This document shows, in pieces, positions 25,142 to 33,002 of a stretch of 54,814 bases of DNA. The first letter of the stretch is position 1. The number at the start of each line of letters is the position of its first letter. Origin of the DNA: Clostridia bacterium (GTDB lineage: Bacteria; Bacillota; Clostridia; Christensenellales; Borkfalkiaceae); the NCBI GenBank assembly GCA_900770185.1, contig CAAGJM010000001.1, positions 1-54,814 on the forward strand, given 5' to 3'. Both the position numbers and the translations under genes were made by a program. The notes under the pieces are model-generated. The model did no database searches, was not told where the DNA came from, and was given only the letters and a program-made list of their open reading frames with translations.

Positions 25142-26317
25142 TCAACTTTCCCTATGTTCGCCGACGAATTCTTTAATGCGCTCTACGGCGGCGATTAAAT
25201 TTTTCATCGAGTACGCGTACGAGCACCTTATAAAGTACTTGCCGCTCTCGCCGAATGCGTCCCCGGGGACGACGGCGACCTTTTTTTCTTTAATAAGCGT
25301 TTCGGCAAACTCCGAACCCGTCATACCCGTCGCTTTAACCGAGGGAAAGACGTAAAACGCGCCTTTCGGCTCAAAGCAGCTAAGCCCCATATCGTTAAAG
25401 GACTTAACTAAGAATTTGCGGCGGCGGTCGTACTCGTCACGCATATCGTTTACGATTTTAAACCCGTCCTGCTTACACGCTTTAAGCCCTTCGAGCGCGG
25501 CGAATTGCGAAAACACGGGGGCGCATATAAGCGCGTACTGGTGAATTTTAAGCATCGCGCCGAAAAGGGGTTGAATTGCGCAAACGTAGCCCACGCGCCA
25601 CCCCGTCATTGCGAAAGATTTTGAAAACCCGTTTATCAAAACGGTGCGTTCTTTCATTTCGGGGAAGCTCGCTATCGAAACGTGGTTGCCGCCGTAAGTA
25701 AGTTCCGCATAAATTTCGTCGGATATAACGAGAAGGTCGTGCTTTTTAATTACGGGCAGAATTCGTTCGATATACTCTTGCTCCATTATCCCGCCCGTGG
25801 GGTTGTTGGGGTAGGGGAATATCAAAGCCTTGGTTTTTTCGGTTATAACCCTTTCTAAACTATCGGGGGTGAGTTTAAACCCGTTTTCCGCCACGCACGG
25901 AACGCTTACCGCCACGCCGCCGCAAAGCTCTATGCACGGGGCGTAGGAAACGTAACTCGGGTCGGGAACGAGGACTTCGTCGCCGTCGTTCACCACTGCG
26001 CGTAGGGCAACGTCAATCGCCTCGCTTGCGCCGACGGTTATCATGATTTCATCGGGTGCGTAGTCTATATTAAAGCGGCTTTTCTGATACGCCGCAATCT
26101 CGTTCCTTAATTCGTCAATACCCTTGTTGCCGGTATAGTGGGTGTTGCCTTTCTGAATGGTGCGTATCCCGGCTTCGCTTATCTGCCACGGGGTGACAAA
26201 ATCAGGCTCGCCCACGCCGAGTGATATAATGTCGTGCGAGCCTTGGCACAAGTCGAAAAACTTTCTTATGCCGCTCGGCTTTAAGCGTTGAGCCTTATCT
26301 GATATGAAATTCCTCAT
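25142..26317 (-). CDS. Class I/II PLP aminotransferase (PatA/aromatic type)
   Basis: A 391-aa aminotransferase of fold type I. ISLGVGEPDFVTPW and the NPTGG turn in IFPYPNNPTGGIMEQ are typical, and the cofactor lysine lies in INGFSKSFAMTGWRVGY. The C-terminal substrate-binding arginine is in YFIRCSYAYS. It probably transaminates aromatic, branched or N-acetyl-diamino acids; specificity cannot be read from sequence. It overlaps the Lrp-type regulator by 4 bp, a common arrangement in Clostridia and Bacilli, which suggests the regulator controls the pair. Confidence 0.92.
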   Translation of the reverse strand: MRNFISDKAQRLKPSGIRKFFDLCQGSHDIISLGVGEPDFVTPWQISEAGIRTIQKGNTHYTGNKGIDELRNEIAAYQKSRFNIDYAPDEIMITVGASEAIDVALRAVVNDGDEVLVPDPSYVSYAPCIELCGGVAVSVPCVAENGFKLTPDSLERVITEKTKALIFPYPNNPTGGIMEQEYIERILPVIKKHDLLVISDEIYAELTYGGNHVSIASFPEMKERTVLINGFSKSFAMTGWRVGYVCAIQPLFGAMLKIHQYALICAPVFSQFAALEGLKACKQDGFKIVNDMRDEYDRRRKFLVKSFNDMGLSCFEPKGAFYVFPSVKATGMTGSEFAETLIKEKKVAVVPGDAFGESGKYFIRCSYAYSMKNLIAAVERIKEFVGEHRES

Positions 26318-26793
26318 AAAACAAGCTGCCTGCCTTCGCCGCGGGGCGGAACGGTCGACTGACCTTCGATTTTATATTTCTTTAAAATAAAGTGGGTGGC
26401 AACCCCCGTAACACCGTCGATAAGCGACAGTTTTTCGCTTACGAACCTTGCAATTTCGCTAAGCCCGTCGCCGTGAATCATAACGGCTAAGTCAAACCCG
26501 CCGCTCATAAGATAAAGCGACTTTACTTCCGTAAACGCCGACAATTCTTCCGCAAGCGCGTCGAAACCTTTAAGTTTTTGCGGGGTGACTTTTACTTCGA
26601 TAAGCGCGTCTACGCCGCTTGATTCGCTTTCGTTTATAACAGCGGCGTATTTTAAAATAACGCGGTCGTCTTCAAGTTCTTTTATTGCCGCGGCGACGGC
26701 ACTCTCGTCCGCGCCCGTCATGGAGGCGAGCTGGTTTACCGTATACTTCGCGTTTTCGGCTAAGTATTTAACTAACATTTGCTTTAAATTCAT
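26314..26793 (-). CDS. Lrp/AsnC family transcriptional regulator
   Basis: A 159-aa regulator. The N-terminal winged HTH contains YTVNQLASMTGADESAVAAA. The C-terminal RAM domain contains VKVTPQKLKGFDALAE and VKSLYLMSGGFDLAVMIHG, which forms the ligand-binding dimer. It is the first gene of a two-gene operon with the aminotransferase and has a good ribosome binding site (AGGAGG, minus strand). The ligand is probably an amino acid handled by the enzyme. It is divergent from a GH2 gene, with 180 bp between starts. Confidence 0.92.
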   Translation of the reverse strand: MNLKQMLVKYLAENAKYTVNQLASMTGADESAVAAAIKELEDDRVILKYAAVINESESSGVDALIEVKVTPQKLKGFDALAEELSAFTEVKSLYLMSGGFDLAVMIHGDGLSEIARFVSEKLSLIDGVTGVATHFILKKYKIEGQSTVPPRGEGRQLVL

Positions 26794-26821
26794 AATAAGC
26801 CTCCTAATTTTAATTGAAATT

Positions 26822-26850
26822 ATTGTAGCGTAAATCTAAAAAAATGTAAA
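26822..26850 (-). promoter_or_regulatory. Promoter of the Lrp-aminotransferase operon
   Basis: Minus strand: TTTACA (26845-26850), 17-bp spacer, TACAAT (26822-26827). Confidence 0.65.
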
Positions 26851-26940
26851 GCGTTATCGGGTTTTTGGCGGGCGGCAAAAATAAAAAACGTTGCAAAACT
26901 TTCAAATTGCGCCGTTTTTTTGCAAAATGCGGCTTCGCTA

Positions 26941-26978
26941 TTGAAAAGCGGGTCTGCATTTGATATGATATGTTTATG
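26941..26978 (+). promoter_or_regulatory. Promoter of the GH2 gene, leaderless configuration
   Basis: TTGAAA (26941-26946), 17-bp spacer, TATGAT (26964-26969), 6 nt and ATG at 26976. No Shine-Dalgarno sequence can exist in such a message. Confidence 0.65.
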
Positions 26979-29789
26979 AAAATAAAATTATTAAGCGACT
27001 GGTTTTTAAAAAGTTTAAACGGCGCCGCCGATATAGCCGCCGAAATAAGCGATTTTAAAACGCGTGGCAAAATTAAATGCAAAGCGCCCGCGTTTGCGCA
27101 CCAATATATAAAAAACTTCGTCGGCACGAGTTTGTGGCAGACGGTTTTTACCCTTGAAAGTTTGCCCGAAAGCGGCGAAGCGGCTTTATTATGTTTCGAT
27201 TCCGCCGATTTTTACGCCGAAGTTTATTTAAACGGCGAGTATTTAGGTAGCCACGCGGGGCGCGAAGACCCCTTTTATTTTAACGCCGCGCCTTATATTA
27301 AAAAAACCAACCGACTTGCGGTAAAAATCTCGAAACCCTATATCGAAGGCGAACCGCTCGACGGGTTTACCTTTGCCGAAATTCCGCACAGGAACGAACT
27401 CAAGACGGGCTTAACCCCCGGCTCCAATTATAACGAGTCGGGGCTGTCGGGCGAAGTTTGCGTTAAAATTTTGCCCGAAGTTTTTATAGAAGATTTGTAT
27501 GTTTTCGCAAACCCCATTGATAAAACCGTCGCCGCCGAAATTACCGTTTTAAACCTTGGCGGAAGCGAAAAACGGGCGGAAATTATTCTTAACTTATTTA
27601 ACCCCGCGCGCGACGAAATAGACGAAAAGCGTGAAATTTTTACCGCGCCTTGCGGCAAAACTATAATTAAAATCGAACTATACGCGGACTTTGTGGAGCT
27701 ATGGGATATCGTGAACCCCGCTTTATACGAAGTTTGCGCAAAAATATCCTCGGGCGGCAAAACCCACAGTGTAATCGAAAAAACGGGGTTCAGAACGTTT
27801 AAGGTCGGCAGCGACGGGCTGTTTTATTTAAACGGCAAAAAGGTGTTTTTAAAATGCACGCACACGGGCAATTTTATCCCGCGCTCCTGCCACAACCTGC
27901 TCGACGAAGAAGGATATCTGTTAAAAGACCTTGCAAAAGCGAAAGCGGTCGGTTTTAACGCCGTCAGATTTATTGCGGGCGCGGCGACGAAGGCTCAGCT
28001 TAATTTAGCCGACGAGTTGGGGCTTATGGTGTACGAAGAGCCTGTTTCGTGCTGGTTACAGCGCAACGGAAACAGAACCGAAGAATTGTACTCGCACGAC
28101 CTTTTAACCCTTGTCAAGCGCGACAGAAACCACCCGTCAATAGTTATATGGGGGCTTTTAAACGAAACGTTTTTGCGCCCGCCGTACGACGTCGCCTGCA
28201 AAAAAGCCAAAAACTCGCTTAAAGATTTGCGCGCGCTCGATAAAACGCGGCTCGTAATGTTTTCAAGCGGCAGATGGGACGCGGAACTATCGGTAGGCTC
28301 TGTTTCAAACCCATTTTCCTGCGATTGGGAAACGCTTTTTAACGGAGAACAAAAAGACGGCGGTTTTGCCGAAAAATCCTCCGCCCGCTTCACTTTAAAC
28401 CCCGATATGGGCGACTTGCATTTTTACCCGTCCCCCGTGCCGATAACGGACCAAGAAAAGGAACTTATGCTTAACTTCGGGGGTAAATTCAAACGCCCCG
28501 TGTTTATAAGCGAGACGGGTATAGGCAGCGTTTTAGATACCGCCACGCTCGTCAAAAAATATTCGGAACAAAAAAAGCGTGATTTTTACCCCGACGAAAT
28601 TTTAATTAAGAATATCCACAACGCTTTTATACGCGACCTTAAAATTTACGGGTTCAGCCGCCAATATACGGACGCGGGCGAGATATTTGCCGCGGCGTAC
28701 GAAAACCACTTTAAACACCGCAAGCTTATGTTCGATTTGTATCGTGCAAACCCGTATATAAACGGTTTAAGTTTAACGGGTATGCTTGACCACTCTGTTT
28801 GCGGCGAAGGGCTTTACACCTTAACGCGCGAGTATAAGCCGAAAATCGCGGACGCGCTTGAAAACGGTTTTGCGCCTCTTAGGTGGAGCGCTATTTTATC
28901 GAAGTCCCGCCTTTATAATACCGAAAATCTAACTATACGCGGGGTTTTAGCGAATGAAGGCGTTTTAAAACCGCAAAAATACACGGCTGCGTTGTCCGTT
29001 TGCGACGGCTCGCAAAATACAATTTATAAAAAAACAAAGCCGTTCACCCCGACCGAGAAAGACCTTTCGCTTTTTGCGATTAACGTTTTTGACGAAAGTA
29101 TTCCGCTCGAGAATTTTAAAGAGGGGAAGTATTCCGTCCGCATCTCTCTTTTAAGCGGCGCGGACGATAAGGCGGGCGTAGCCGAGTTTTACGTGGACAA
29201 GTTTGCGCCCGCAAACAAAACCGTTAAAACGTTCGGCGTAAGCCGCGGTTTAACCGAAAAATTAGAAACGCTCGGCTACGAACTTTCGCTCGTGGCTTCA
29301 CCTTGCGGCGGAAAAATTTTGGTCGAACAGGTTCAAAACGACGATATAAATTTGCTTAAAGAATGTTTGGCGGCGGGCGCGACGGTTATACTTATCGCCG
29401 CCGATAAAAACCCGAACGCGCTTGATATTTTGCCCGAAAATTTGCGCCCCGAAGCGCGCTTTGATTACGACTGGCTTTACCACAAAGAGCTTATTTTAAA
29501 GCGCGGCGCGTATCCGTTCAAAGGGCTTTTAACGGGCGCCTCCGATATAGATTATTACGACGGGGTGTTTTCGGAAACGGTCTTTGTTCCGCAAAAAAAC
29601 GCCGTACCAAAAACTTACGCATTTGCGTTTTCAACGGGATATCCCGTTGCGGGCGGGTATATAGGAGGCTTCCAACTTGCGGAGTATAATGTTTTAAACG
29701 GTAAAGTTTTAGTGAACGCGCTTAATATAGCCGATAGTTTAACCGCCCGCCCCGCCGCAGATAAAATACTAAAAAATTTGCTTAAATAG
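26976..29789 (+). CDS. GH2 glycoside hydrolase (beta-galactosidase/glucuronidase-like)
   Basis: About 937 aa with the GH2 layout: jelly-roll sugar-binding domain (DFYAEVYLNGEYLGSHAG), immunoglobulin-like domain, TIM barrel and a long C-terminal extension (about 650-937) of beta domains. The acid/base glutamate is in WGLLNETF and the nucleophile in PVFISETGIGS. The loop VFLKCTHTGNFIPRSCHN replaces the usual KGxNRH seen in beta-galactosidases, so the substrate is uncertain. No signal peptide; cytoplasmic. I prefer ATG 26976 to 26970 because the -10 box ends at 26969. It is alone on its strand with a shared terminator against rplI. Confidence 0.88.
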   Translation: MKIKLLSDWFLKSLNGAADIAAEISDFKTRGKIKCKAPAFAHQYIKNFVGTSLWQTVFTLESLPESGEAALLCFDSADFYAEVYLNGEYLGSHAGREDPFYFNAAPYIKKTNRLAVKISKPYIEGEPLDGFTFAEIPHRNELKTGLTPGSNYNESGLSGEVCVKILPEVFIEDLYVFANPIDKTVAAEITVLNLGGSEKRAEIILNLFNPARDEIDEKREIFTAPCGKTIIKIELYADFVELWDIVNPALYEVCAKISSGGKTHSVIEKTGFRTFKVGSDGLFYLNGKKVFLKCTHTGNFIPRSCHNLLDEEGYLLKDLAKAKAVGFNAVRFIAGAATKAQLNLADELGLMVYEEPVSCWLQRNGNRTEELYSHDLLTLVKRDRNHPSIVIWGLLNETFLRPPYDVACKKAKNSLKDLRALDKTRLVMFSSGRWDAELSVGSVSNPFSCDWETLFNGEQKDGGFAEKSSARFTLNPDMGDLHFYPSPVPITDQEKELMLNFGGKFKRPVFISETGIGSVLDTATLVKKYSEQKKRDFYPDEILIKNIHNAFIRDLKIYGFSRQYTDAGEIFAAAYENHFKHRKLMFDLYRANPYINGLSLTGMLDHSVCGEGLYTLTREYKPKIADALENGFAPLRWSAILSKSRLYNTENLTIRGVLANEGVLKPQKYTAALSVCDGSQNTIYKKTKPFTPTEKDLSLFAINVFDESIPLENFKEGKYSVRISLLSGADDKAGVAEFYVDKFAPANKTVKTFGVSRGLTEKLETLGYELSLVASPCGGKILVEQVQNDDINLLKECLAAGATVILIAADKNPNALDILPENLRPEARFDYDWLYHKELILKRGAYPFKGLLTGASDIDYYDGVFSETVFVPQKNAVPKTYAFAFSTGYPVAGGYIGGFQLAEYNVLNGKVLVNALNIADSLTARPAADKILKNLLK

Positions 29790-29813
29790 TTGAAAACTTT
29801 TAAGCGGCAAACA

Positions 29814-29845
29814 AAAAACGCAAGGCAAAACCTTGCGTTTTTATT
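29814..29845. terminator. Bidirectional terminator between GH2 and rplI
   Basis: Stem AAAAACGCAAGG (29814-29825) with CCTTGCGTTTTT (29831-29842), loop CAAAA, A- and T-runs on either side. Confidence 0.85.
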
Positions 29846-29856
29846 GTTTCTGTAAT

Positions 29857-30300
29857 TCACGCGCCTACGACTTCAACTTTTATCTTCGCAATAACTTCCG
29901 GCAAAAACTTAACGTCAACCGCGTAAACGCCCAAAAGTTTAATGGGGTCTTTTAATATAACGCGCTTTTTATCGACGCTGTATCCGAGCGCCGTCAACTC
30001 GTCGGCAATTTCTTTTGCCGTAACCGAGCCGAAAACTTTGCCGTTTTCGCCGCATTTTATTTTAAGAGTGATTTGCGTGCCGTTCAATTTTTTGGCTTCT
30101 TCTTTAAGCGCTTTTATTTCTTCCTGACGGTGAAAATCTTCCGCGCCCTTTTTAATGTTAAGGCTGTTTATTTTAACGGCGGTCGCTTCTTCGGCAAGAC
30201 CTTTTTTTATAAGAAAGTTTCTTGCGTAGCCGTCGCTTACTTCCGCGATTTCGCCCTTTTTGCCGCTGCCTTTTACGTCTTTTAAAAATATGACTTTCAT
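29857..30300 (-). CDS. rplI: 50S ribosomal protein L9
   Basis: A 147-aa ribosomal protein. It starts MKVIFLKDVKGSGKKGEIAE followed by SDGYARNFLIKKGLA, the diagnostic N-terminal 23S rRNA-binding domain, then a charged helix and the C-terminal domain (CGENGKVFGSVTAKEIADEL). Length is normal. It is usually close to rpsR or dnaB; here a small divergent gene and 1.2 kb of repeats separate it from rpsR. Ribosome binding site GGAGCG precedes the ATG. Confidence 0.97.
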   Translation of the reverse strand: MKVIFLKDVKGSGKKGEIAEVSDGYARNFLIKKGLAEEATAVKINSLNIKKGAEDFHRQEEIKALKEEAKKLNGTQITLKIKCGENGKVFGSVTAKEIADELTALGYSVDKKRVILKDPIKLLGVYAVDVKFLPEVIAKIKVEVVGA

Positions 30301-30402
30301 AATTTACGCTCCTTAGATAACAGCGGGTTCAGCCCCGAAAACAAGGCCGACCGCAAATATCTTCGTTTGATTAAATATTACACTAAATATCGCGATTTGT
30401 CA

Positions 30403-30591
30403 ATGAATAGTTACCTTAATATGCCGCATACTTTTACTATGCAAAAAAATACCGAAACGGATATAGACTGCGCCGCCACGACCTGCGCGCACAACATTTT
30501 AGGCAAATGCAAACTTAAAAAAGTGAATATTATAACCGAACCGTTTAACGTGACCGCCTGCGGAGACTTTTCGCCGAAAGATAACGAGTAG
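30403..30591 (+). CDS. Small DUF1540-like Cys-rich protein (62 aa)
   Basis: The C-terminal part has the pattern IDCAATTCAHNILGKCKLKK followed by TACGDF: four cysteines spaced as in DUF1540 domains, small Firmicutes proteins of unknown role that probably bind a metal. The start is uncertain. ATG at 30403, 30421 or 30433 are all possible and none has a clear ribosome binding site. It is divergent from rplI and followed by the repeat-rich gap. Confidence 0.6.
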   Translation: MNSYLNMPHTFTMQKNTETDIDCAATTCAHNILGKCKLKKVNIITEPFNVTACGDFSPKDNE

Positions 30592-30712
30592 CCGTGGGAG
30601 TGGTTTATCCCGTACGGCTAAAAGAGTAGTGTAAACTAAAATTAAATGCGGGCTTTGCCGAACCCGTAAACCGCATACCCGACATTTTTACGTTATAAAT
30701 TATATAATATCT

Positions 30713-30814
30713 CCCGTCACCCTGAGCAATGCGCGAAGGGTCTAGGCGGAACGCCGCATTTCACATATAATGCGCCTTACGGCTAGATGTTTCGACTGCG
30801 CTCAACATGACGGG
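30713..30814. repeat. Imperfect inverted repeat, A-type arms
   Basis: Arms 30713-30743 (starts CCCGTCACCCTGAGC, ends GAAGGGTCT) and 30785-30814 (AGATGTTTCGAC...ATGACGGG) pair imperfectly across 41 nt. The same arm sequence recurs at several places in the window. Confidence 0.8.
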
Positions 30815-30857
30815 ATTTTTTATTTATATCCAATCGATCCTTTCGTCACGGCTTTGC

Positions 30858-30989
30858 CGAACCCGCAAACCTAACGTGGGGAAGGGGCTCGCATCAATTA
30901 TTGGAATGTTTACAACCCGGATATAAACCTGCAAACCCAACGTAGGGAAGGGGCTCGCTCCGATTATTGGAATGTTTACAACCCGGATA
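30858..30989. repeat. 66-bp tandem repeat (two units and a partial third)
   Basis: Units 30858-30923 and 30924-30989 share CAACGTAGGGAAGGGGCTCG and GGAATGTTTACAACCCGG. A third unit begins at 30990 but passes into the intact GTAGGG hairpin module (GGGAAGGGGCTTGCTCCTTCC). It looks like local amplification of a B-type module. Confidence 0.85.
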
Positions 30990-31066
30990 TAAACCCGTAA
31001 ACCTAACGTAGGGAAGGGGCTTGCTCCTTCCGCCTATTTTATATATAATATAAGTCAATATAAAAT

Positions 31067-31125
31067 AAGCCCCCCCGAATAAGAAAGCAATGCGCTTTCT
31101 TATCCCCACCCTTAACAAGGGCGGG
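31067..31125. repeat. CCCCCC-hairpin module (E type)
   Basis: A C-run, then stem ATAAGAAAGC (31079-31088) with GCTTTCTTAT (31094-31103), then CCCACCCTT/AAGGGCGGG. The same order, with a different stem sequence, is at 41615-41670, and a decayed copy lies near 50130-50165. Confidence 0.6.
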
Positions 31126-31267
31126 ATAGGGTAGAAAAAGTTAAGCGCGCTTCCGCGTAAGACTTCGTCGGTTTGCTGTCGCTACACTCAGAATTACAAC
31201 GCAATAAAGTCCGTCACCTTGAACGGCAGTGAAAGGTCTCGTGGAAACGAAGACGGGGTTTAAGTAC

Positions 31268-31324
31268 GGGCGGCTCATAAAAAGCAAACGAAGTTTGCCG
31301 GTTCGTCGTGGCGTTACCGCTACG
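31268..31324. repeat. 57-bp direct repeat, copy 1 (C type)
   Basis: Begins GGGCGGCTCATAAAAAGC and ends GCGTTACCGCTACG; appears identical to 31594-31650. A reversed partial copy lies at 44986-45012. Confidence 0.85.
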
Positions 31325-31345
31325 GGTTATACGCGTGTATAGCCT

Positions 31346-31460
31346 TGTCATATTGAGCGTAAGCGAAATATCTCGTGGAAACGAAAGCGGAAGTTAAATG
31401 CGGGCGGACTATATCATAACACTTAAACCTAACGTAGGGCGGGGGCTTGCTCCCGCCGTT
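31346..31460 (+). repeat. Composite A-B dispersed repeat, copy 1
   Basis: A part: TCATATTGAGCGTAAGCGAA, ATATCTCGTGGAAACGAAA and GTTAAATGCGGGCGG. B part after a short AT-rich link: GTAGGGCGGGGGCTTGCTCC followed by CGCCG, a hairpin. Other copies: 41467-41580, 44868-44985 (reversed), 49845-49969. Confidence 0.8.
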
Positions 31461-31489
31461 TTTTATATTCTGAATATATAAAAATTATT

Positions 31490-31600
31490 CCCGTTACCCT
31501 GAGCGATGAGCGAAGGGTTTAAGCGGCACGCCGTATTTTATATTTATAATAATGCGCCTAACGACCGTATGTTTCGACCACCAAGACGAAACGGGGCGGC
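31490..31600. repeat. Inverted pair of A-type arms, second copy
   Basis: Starts CCCGTTACCCTGAGCGATG, and continues with GCGGCACGCCGTATTT, TAATGCGCCTAACG and TGTTTCGACC, the same order as 30713-30814 but more decayed on the right arm. Confidence 0.65.
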
Positions 31601-31650
31601 TCATAAAAAGCAAACGAAGTTTGCCGGTTCGTCGTGGCGTTACCGCTACG
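31594..31650. repeat. 57-bp direct repeat, copy 2 (C type)
   Basis: Second copy of 31268-31324, 326 bp away in the same orientation. Confidence 0.85.
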
Positions 31651-31782
31651 ACTTCTAACCGCTATCCGCTATCCGCTAACCACCGAATAAAAAAATCCGC
31701 ATCAAACGATACGGATATTTTTATTCATCATAAACTGAATTTTTATCTAAAAAATCAATGATACAGCGCAAAAAGCGACGAC

Positions 31783-32034
31783 TTATTCACCCTTAAACGG
31801 TAATAAATCGGCGATTCTCGCTCTCTTAATAGCGGTTGCAAGCGCGCGTTGGTGCTGAGCGCAAGTGCCGGTCATACGTCTGGGCAACATTTTGCCCTTT
31901 TCGGTAACGTATTTTTTAAGTTTGGCGATATCCTTGTAGTCTATTTTTTCAGCTTTTTCTACGCAGAAAGCGCATACTTTTTTTCTGCCTAACTTTCTGA
32001 CGGGCTTTTTAGCCGTAATAGTCTTTTCTTCCAT
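31783..32034 (-). CDS. rpsR: 30S ribosomal protein S18
   Basis: An 83-aa ribosomal protein that pairs with S6 on the platform of the small subunit. Typical residues are DYKDIAKLKKYVTEKGK and LPRRMTGTCAQHQRALATAI. A CAFC pair near residue 21 and the Cys in TGTC suggest the zinc-type form found in many Clostridia. Third gene of rpsF-ssb-rpsR, with 16 bp to ssb. Confidence 0.98.
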   Translation of the reverse strand: MEEKTITAKKPVRKLGRKKVCAFCVEKAEKIDYKDIAKLKKYVTEKGKMLPRRMTGTCAQHQRALATAIKRARIADLLPFKGE

Positions 32035-32050
32035 AATTTCTCCTTAATTA

Positions 32051-32464
32051 TTAAAATGGCAAATCGTCGTCGCCGTCAACTTCTTGGAGCGTAAGCTTCT
32101 TTTTTTCAGCTCTCACAGGCGGCTCTGCCGCTACGTCGTCCCCGCGGTTACCCGTGGTTAAAAATTCGACTTCGCTCGCGACGATATCGGTTACCGTCCT
32201 TTTTATGCCTTCTTTATCTTCATAAGAACGGTTTTGCAAACTTCCCACGACGGCAACCTTGCTGCCCTTTTTAAGGAACTTACCGCAGTTTTCGGCTTGA
32301 TTGCGCCAAACGGTAATGTTAAAAAAGTCTGTTTCCCTGTTTCCGTCGGCATTGACGAAAGTCCTGTTCACCGCGATTGAAAAACGGCAAAACGGAACGC
32401 CGCTACTCGTTTCGGAAACTTCAGGGTCCCTTGTAAGGTTACCGATAAGATATACTTTATTCAT
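32051..32464 (-). CDS. ssb: Single-stranded DNA-binding protein
   Basis: A 137-aa protein with the OB fold (MNKVYLIGNLTRDPEVSETS, FCRFSIAVNRTF, DFFNITVWRNQAENCGKFL) and the acidic C-terminal tip DDDLPF that recruits partner proteins. It binds single-stranded DNA during replication and repair. The linker between core and tip is short. Middle gene of rpsF-ssb-rpsR. Confidence 0.98.
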   Translation of the reverse strand: MNKVYLIGNLTRDPEVSETSSGVPFCRFSIAVNRTFVNADGNRETDFFNITVWRNQAENCGKFLKKGSKVAVVGSLQNRSYEDKEGIKRTVTDIVASEVEFLTTGNRGDDVAAEPPVRAEKKKLTLQEVDGDDDLPF

Positions 32465-32475
32465 AAATCTCCTTA

Positions 32476-32757
32476 TTACGCTTTCGTGATAAGTCTTCTG
32501 ATGACGCCTTCGGTTATGCCCGCAACTCTCTTGAGTTCCGCTACGAGCGAACCGTTGCTTTCAAACGTCATAAGAACGTAGTAGCCTTCGGTCTTGTAGT
32601 TGATGGGATAAACGAGTTTTTTAACTCCCCATTTGTCAACCGAAGTAACGCTGCCGCCGCCTGCGGTTACGACGTTTTCAAATTTAGCGATAATCGCGTC
32701 TTTTGCTTCGTCGGAAATCTCGCACGACAGAATGTAAAGCATTTCGTACTTGTTCAT
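32476..32757 (-). CDS. rpsF: 30S ribosomal protein S6
   Basis: A 93-aa protein with the S6 pattern MNKYEMLYILSCEI, WGVKKLVYPINYKTEGYYVL and a short C terminus. It dimerises with S18 on 16S rRNA. First gene of the operon, with ribosome binding site GGGAGG on the minus strand and a leader containing a perfect hairpin that may be the S6:S18 feedback site. Confidence 0.98.
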   Translation of the reverse strand: MNKYEMLYILSCEISDEAKDAIIAKFENVVTAGGGSVTSVDKWGVKKLVYPINYKTEGYYVLMTFESNGSLVAELKRVAGITEGVIRRLITKA

Positions 32758-32782
32758 ATTTTTTACCTCCCGGACTAAAATG

Positions 32783-32802
32783 GAATACCGCCCACGGTAT
32801 TC
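32783..32802 (-). promoter_or_regulatory. Leader hairpin of rpsF, candidate S6:S18 binding site
   Basis: Minus strand: GAATACCG, loop TGGG, CGGTATTC, about 25 nt before the rpsF start. Leaders of rpsF in many bacteria carry a stem with a conserved CCG bound by the S6:S18 complex. The CCG here makes the match plausible, but the bulged arrangement was not confirmed. Confidence 0.45.
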
Positions 32803-32867
32803 AAGGTATAAGCCCGCGCACCGATAAGCCCGATGCGCAAAGCCCCTTACTAAACGTAAGTATAACT

Positions 32868-32896
32868 ATTATATAGATAATTTTGTCGCTTGTCAA
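32868..32896 (-). promoter_or_regulatory. Promoter of rpsF-ssb-rpsR
   Basis: Minus strand: TTGACA (32891-32896), 17-bp spacer, TATAAT (32868-32873): a consensus vegetative promoter about 110 bp before rpsF. Confidence 0.85.
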
Positions 32897-33002
32897 TCAA
32901 AATTAGCAGACTTTTAAGGCACGGTTAAATCGTTCGCCCTGCGACGCGATTTGTCGAATTTTAGCGGATTTTGTGCTCGAAACCGAACAAAAGTTCACTT
33001 AT

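Larger units (their letters stand above)
30592..31782. repeat. Repeat-filled intergenic region of about 1.2 kb
   Basis: No credible gene. Frames found here run through repeats and have no family resemblance. The region is a patchwork of short palindromic modules, described separately: inverted pairs starting CCCGTCAC, TCATATTGAGCG modules, GTAGGG hairpins, CCCCCC-hairpin modules and a 57-bp exact direct repeat. The same modules recur at about 41.5, 44.9 and 49.7 kb. Confidence 0.85.

Noticed and set aside
30894..31118. Minus-strand frame of 74 codons
   Set aside because: It is a translation of the 66-bp tandem repeat (its protein repeats SEPLPYVxFxGLYPGCKHSNN) and has no coding signals.
30713..31650. 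CRISPR array
   Set aside because: Repeats are of several kinds, irregularly spaced and with no uniform spacers, and no cas genes are present.
31552..31761. Plus-strand frame of 69 codons
   Set aside because: It runs through A-type and C-type repeats and has no family match or ribosome binding site.
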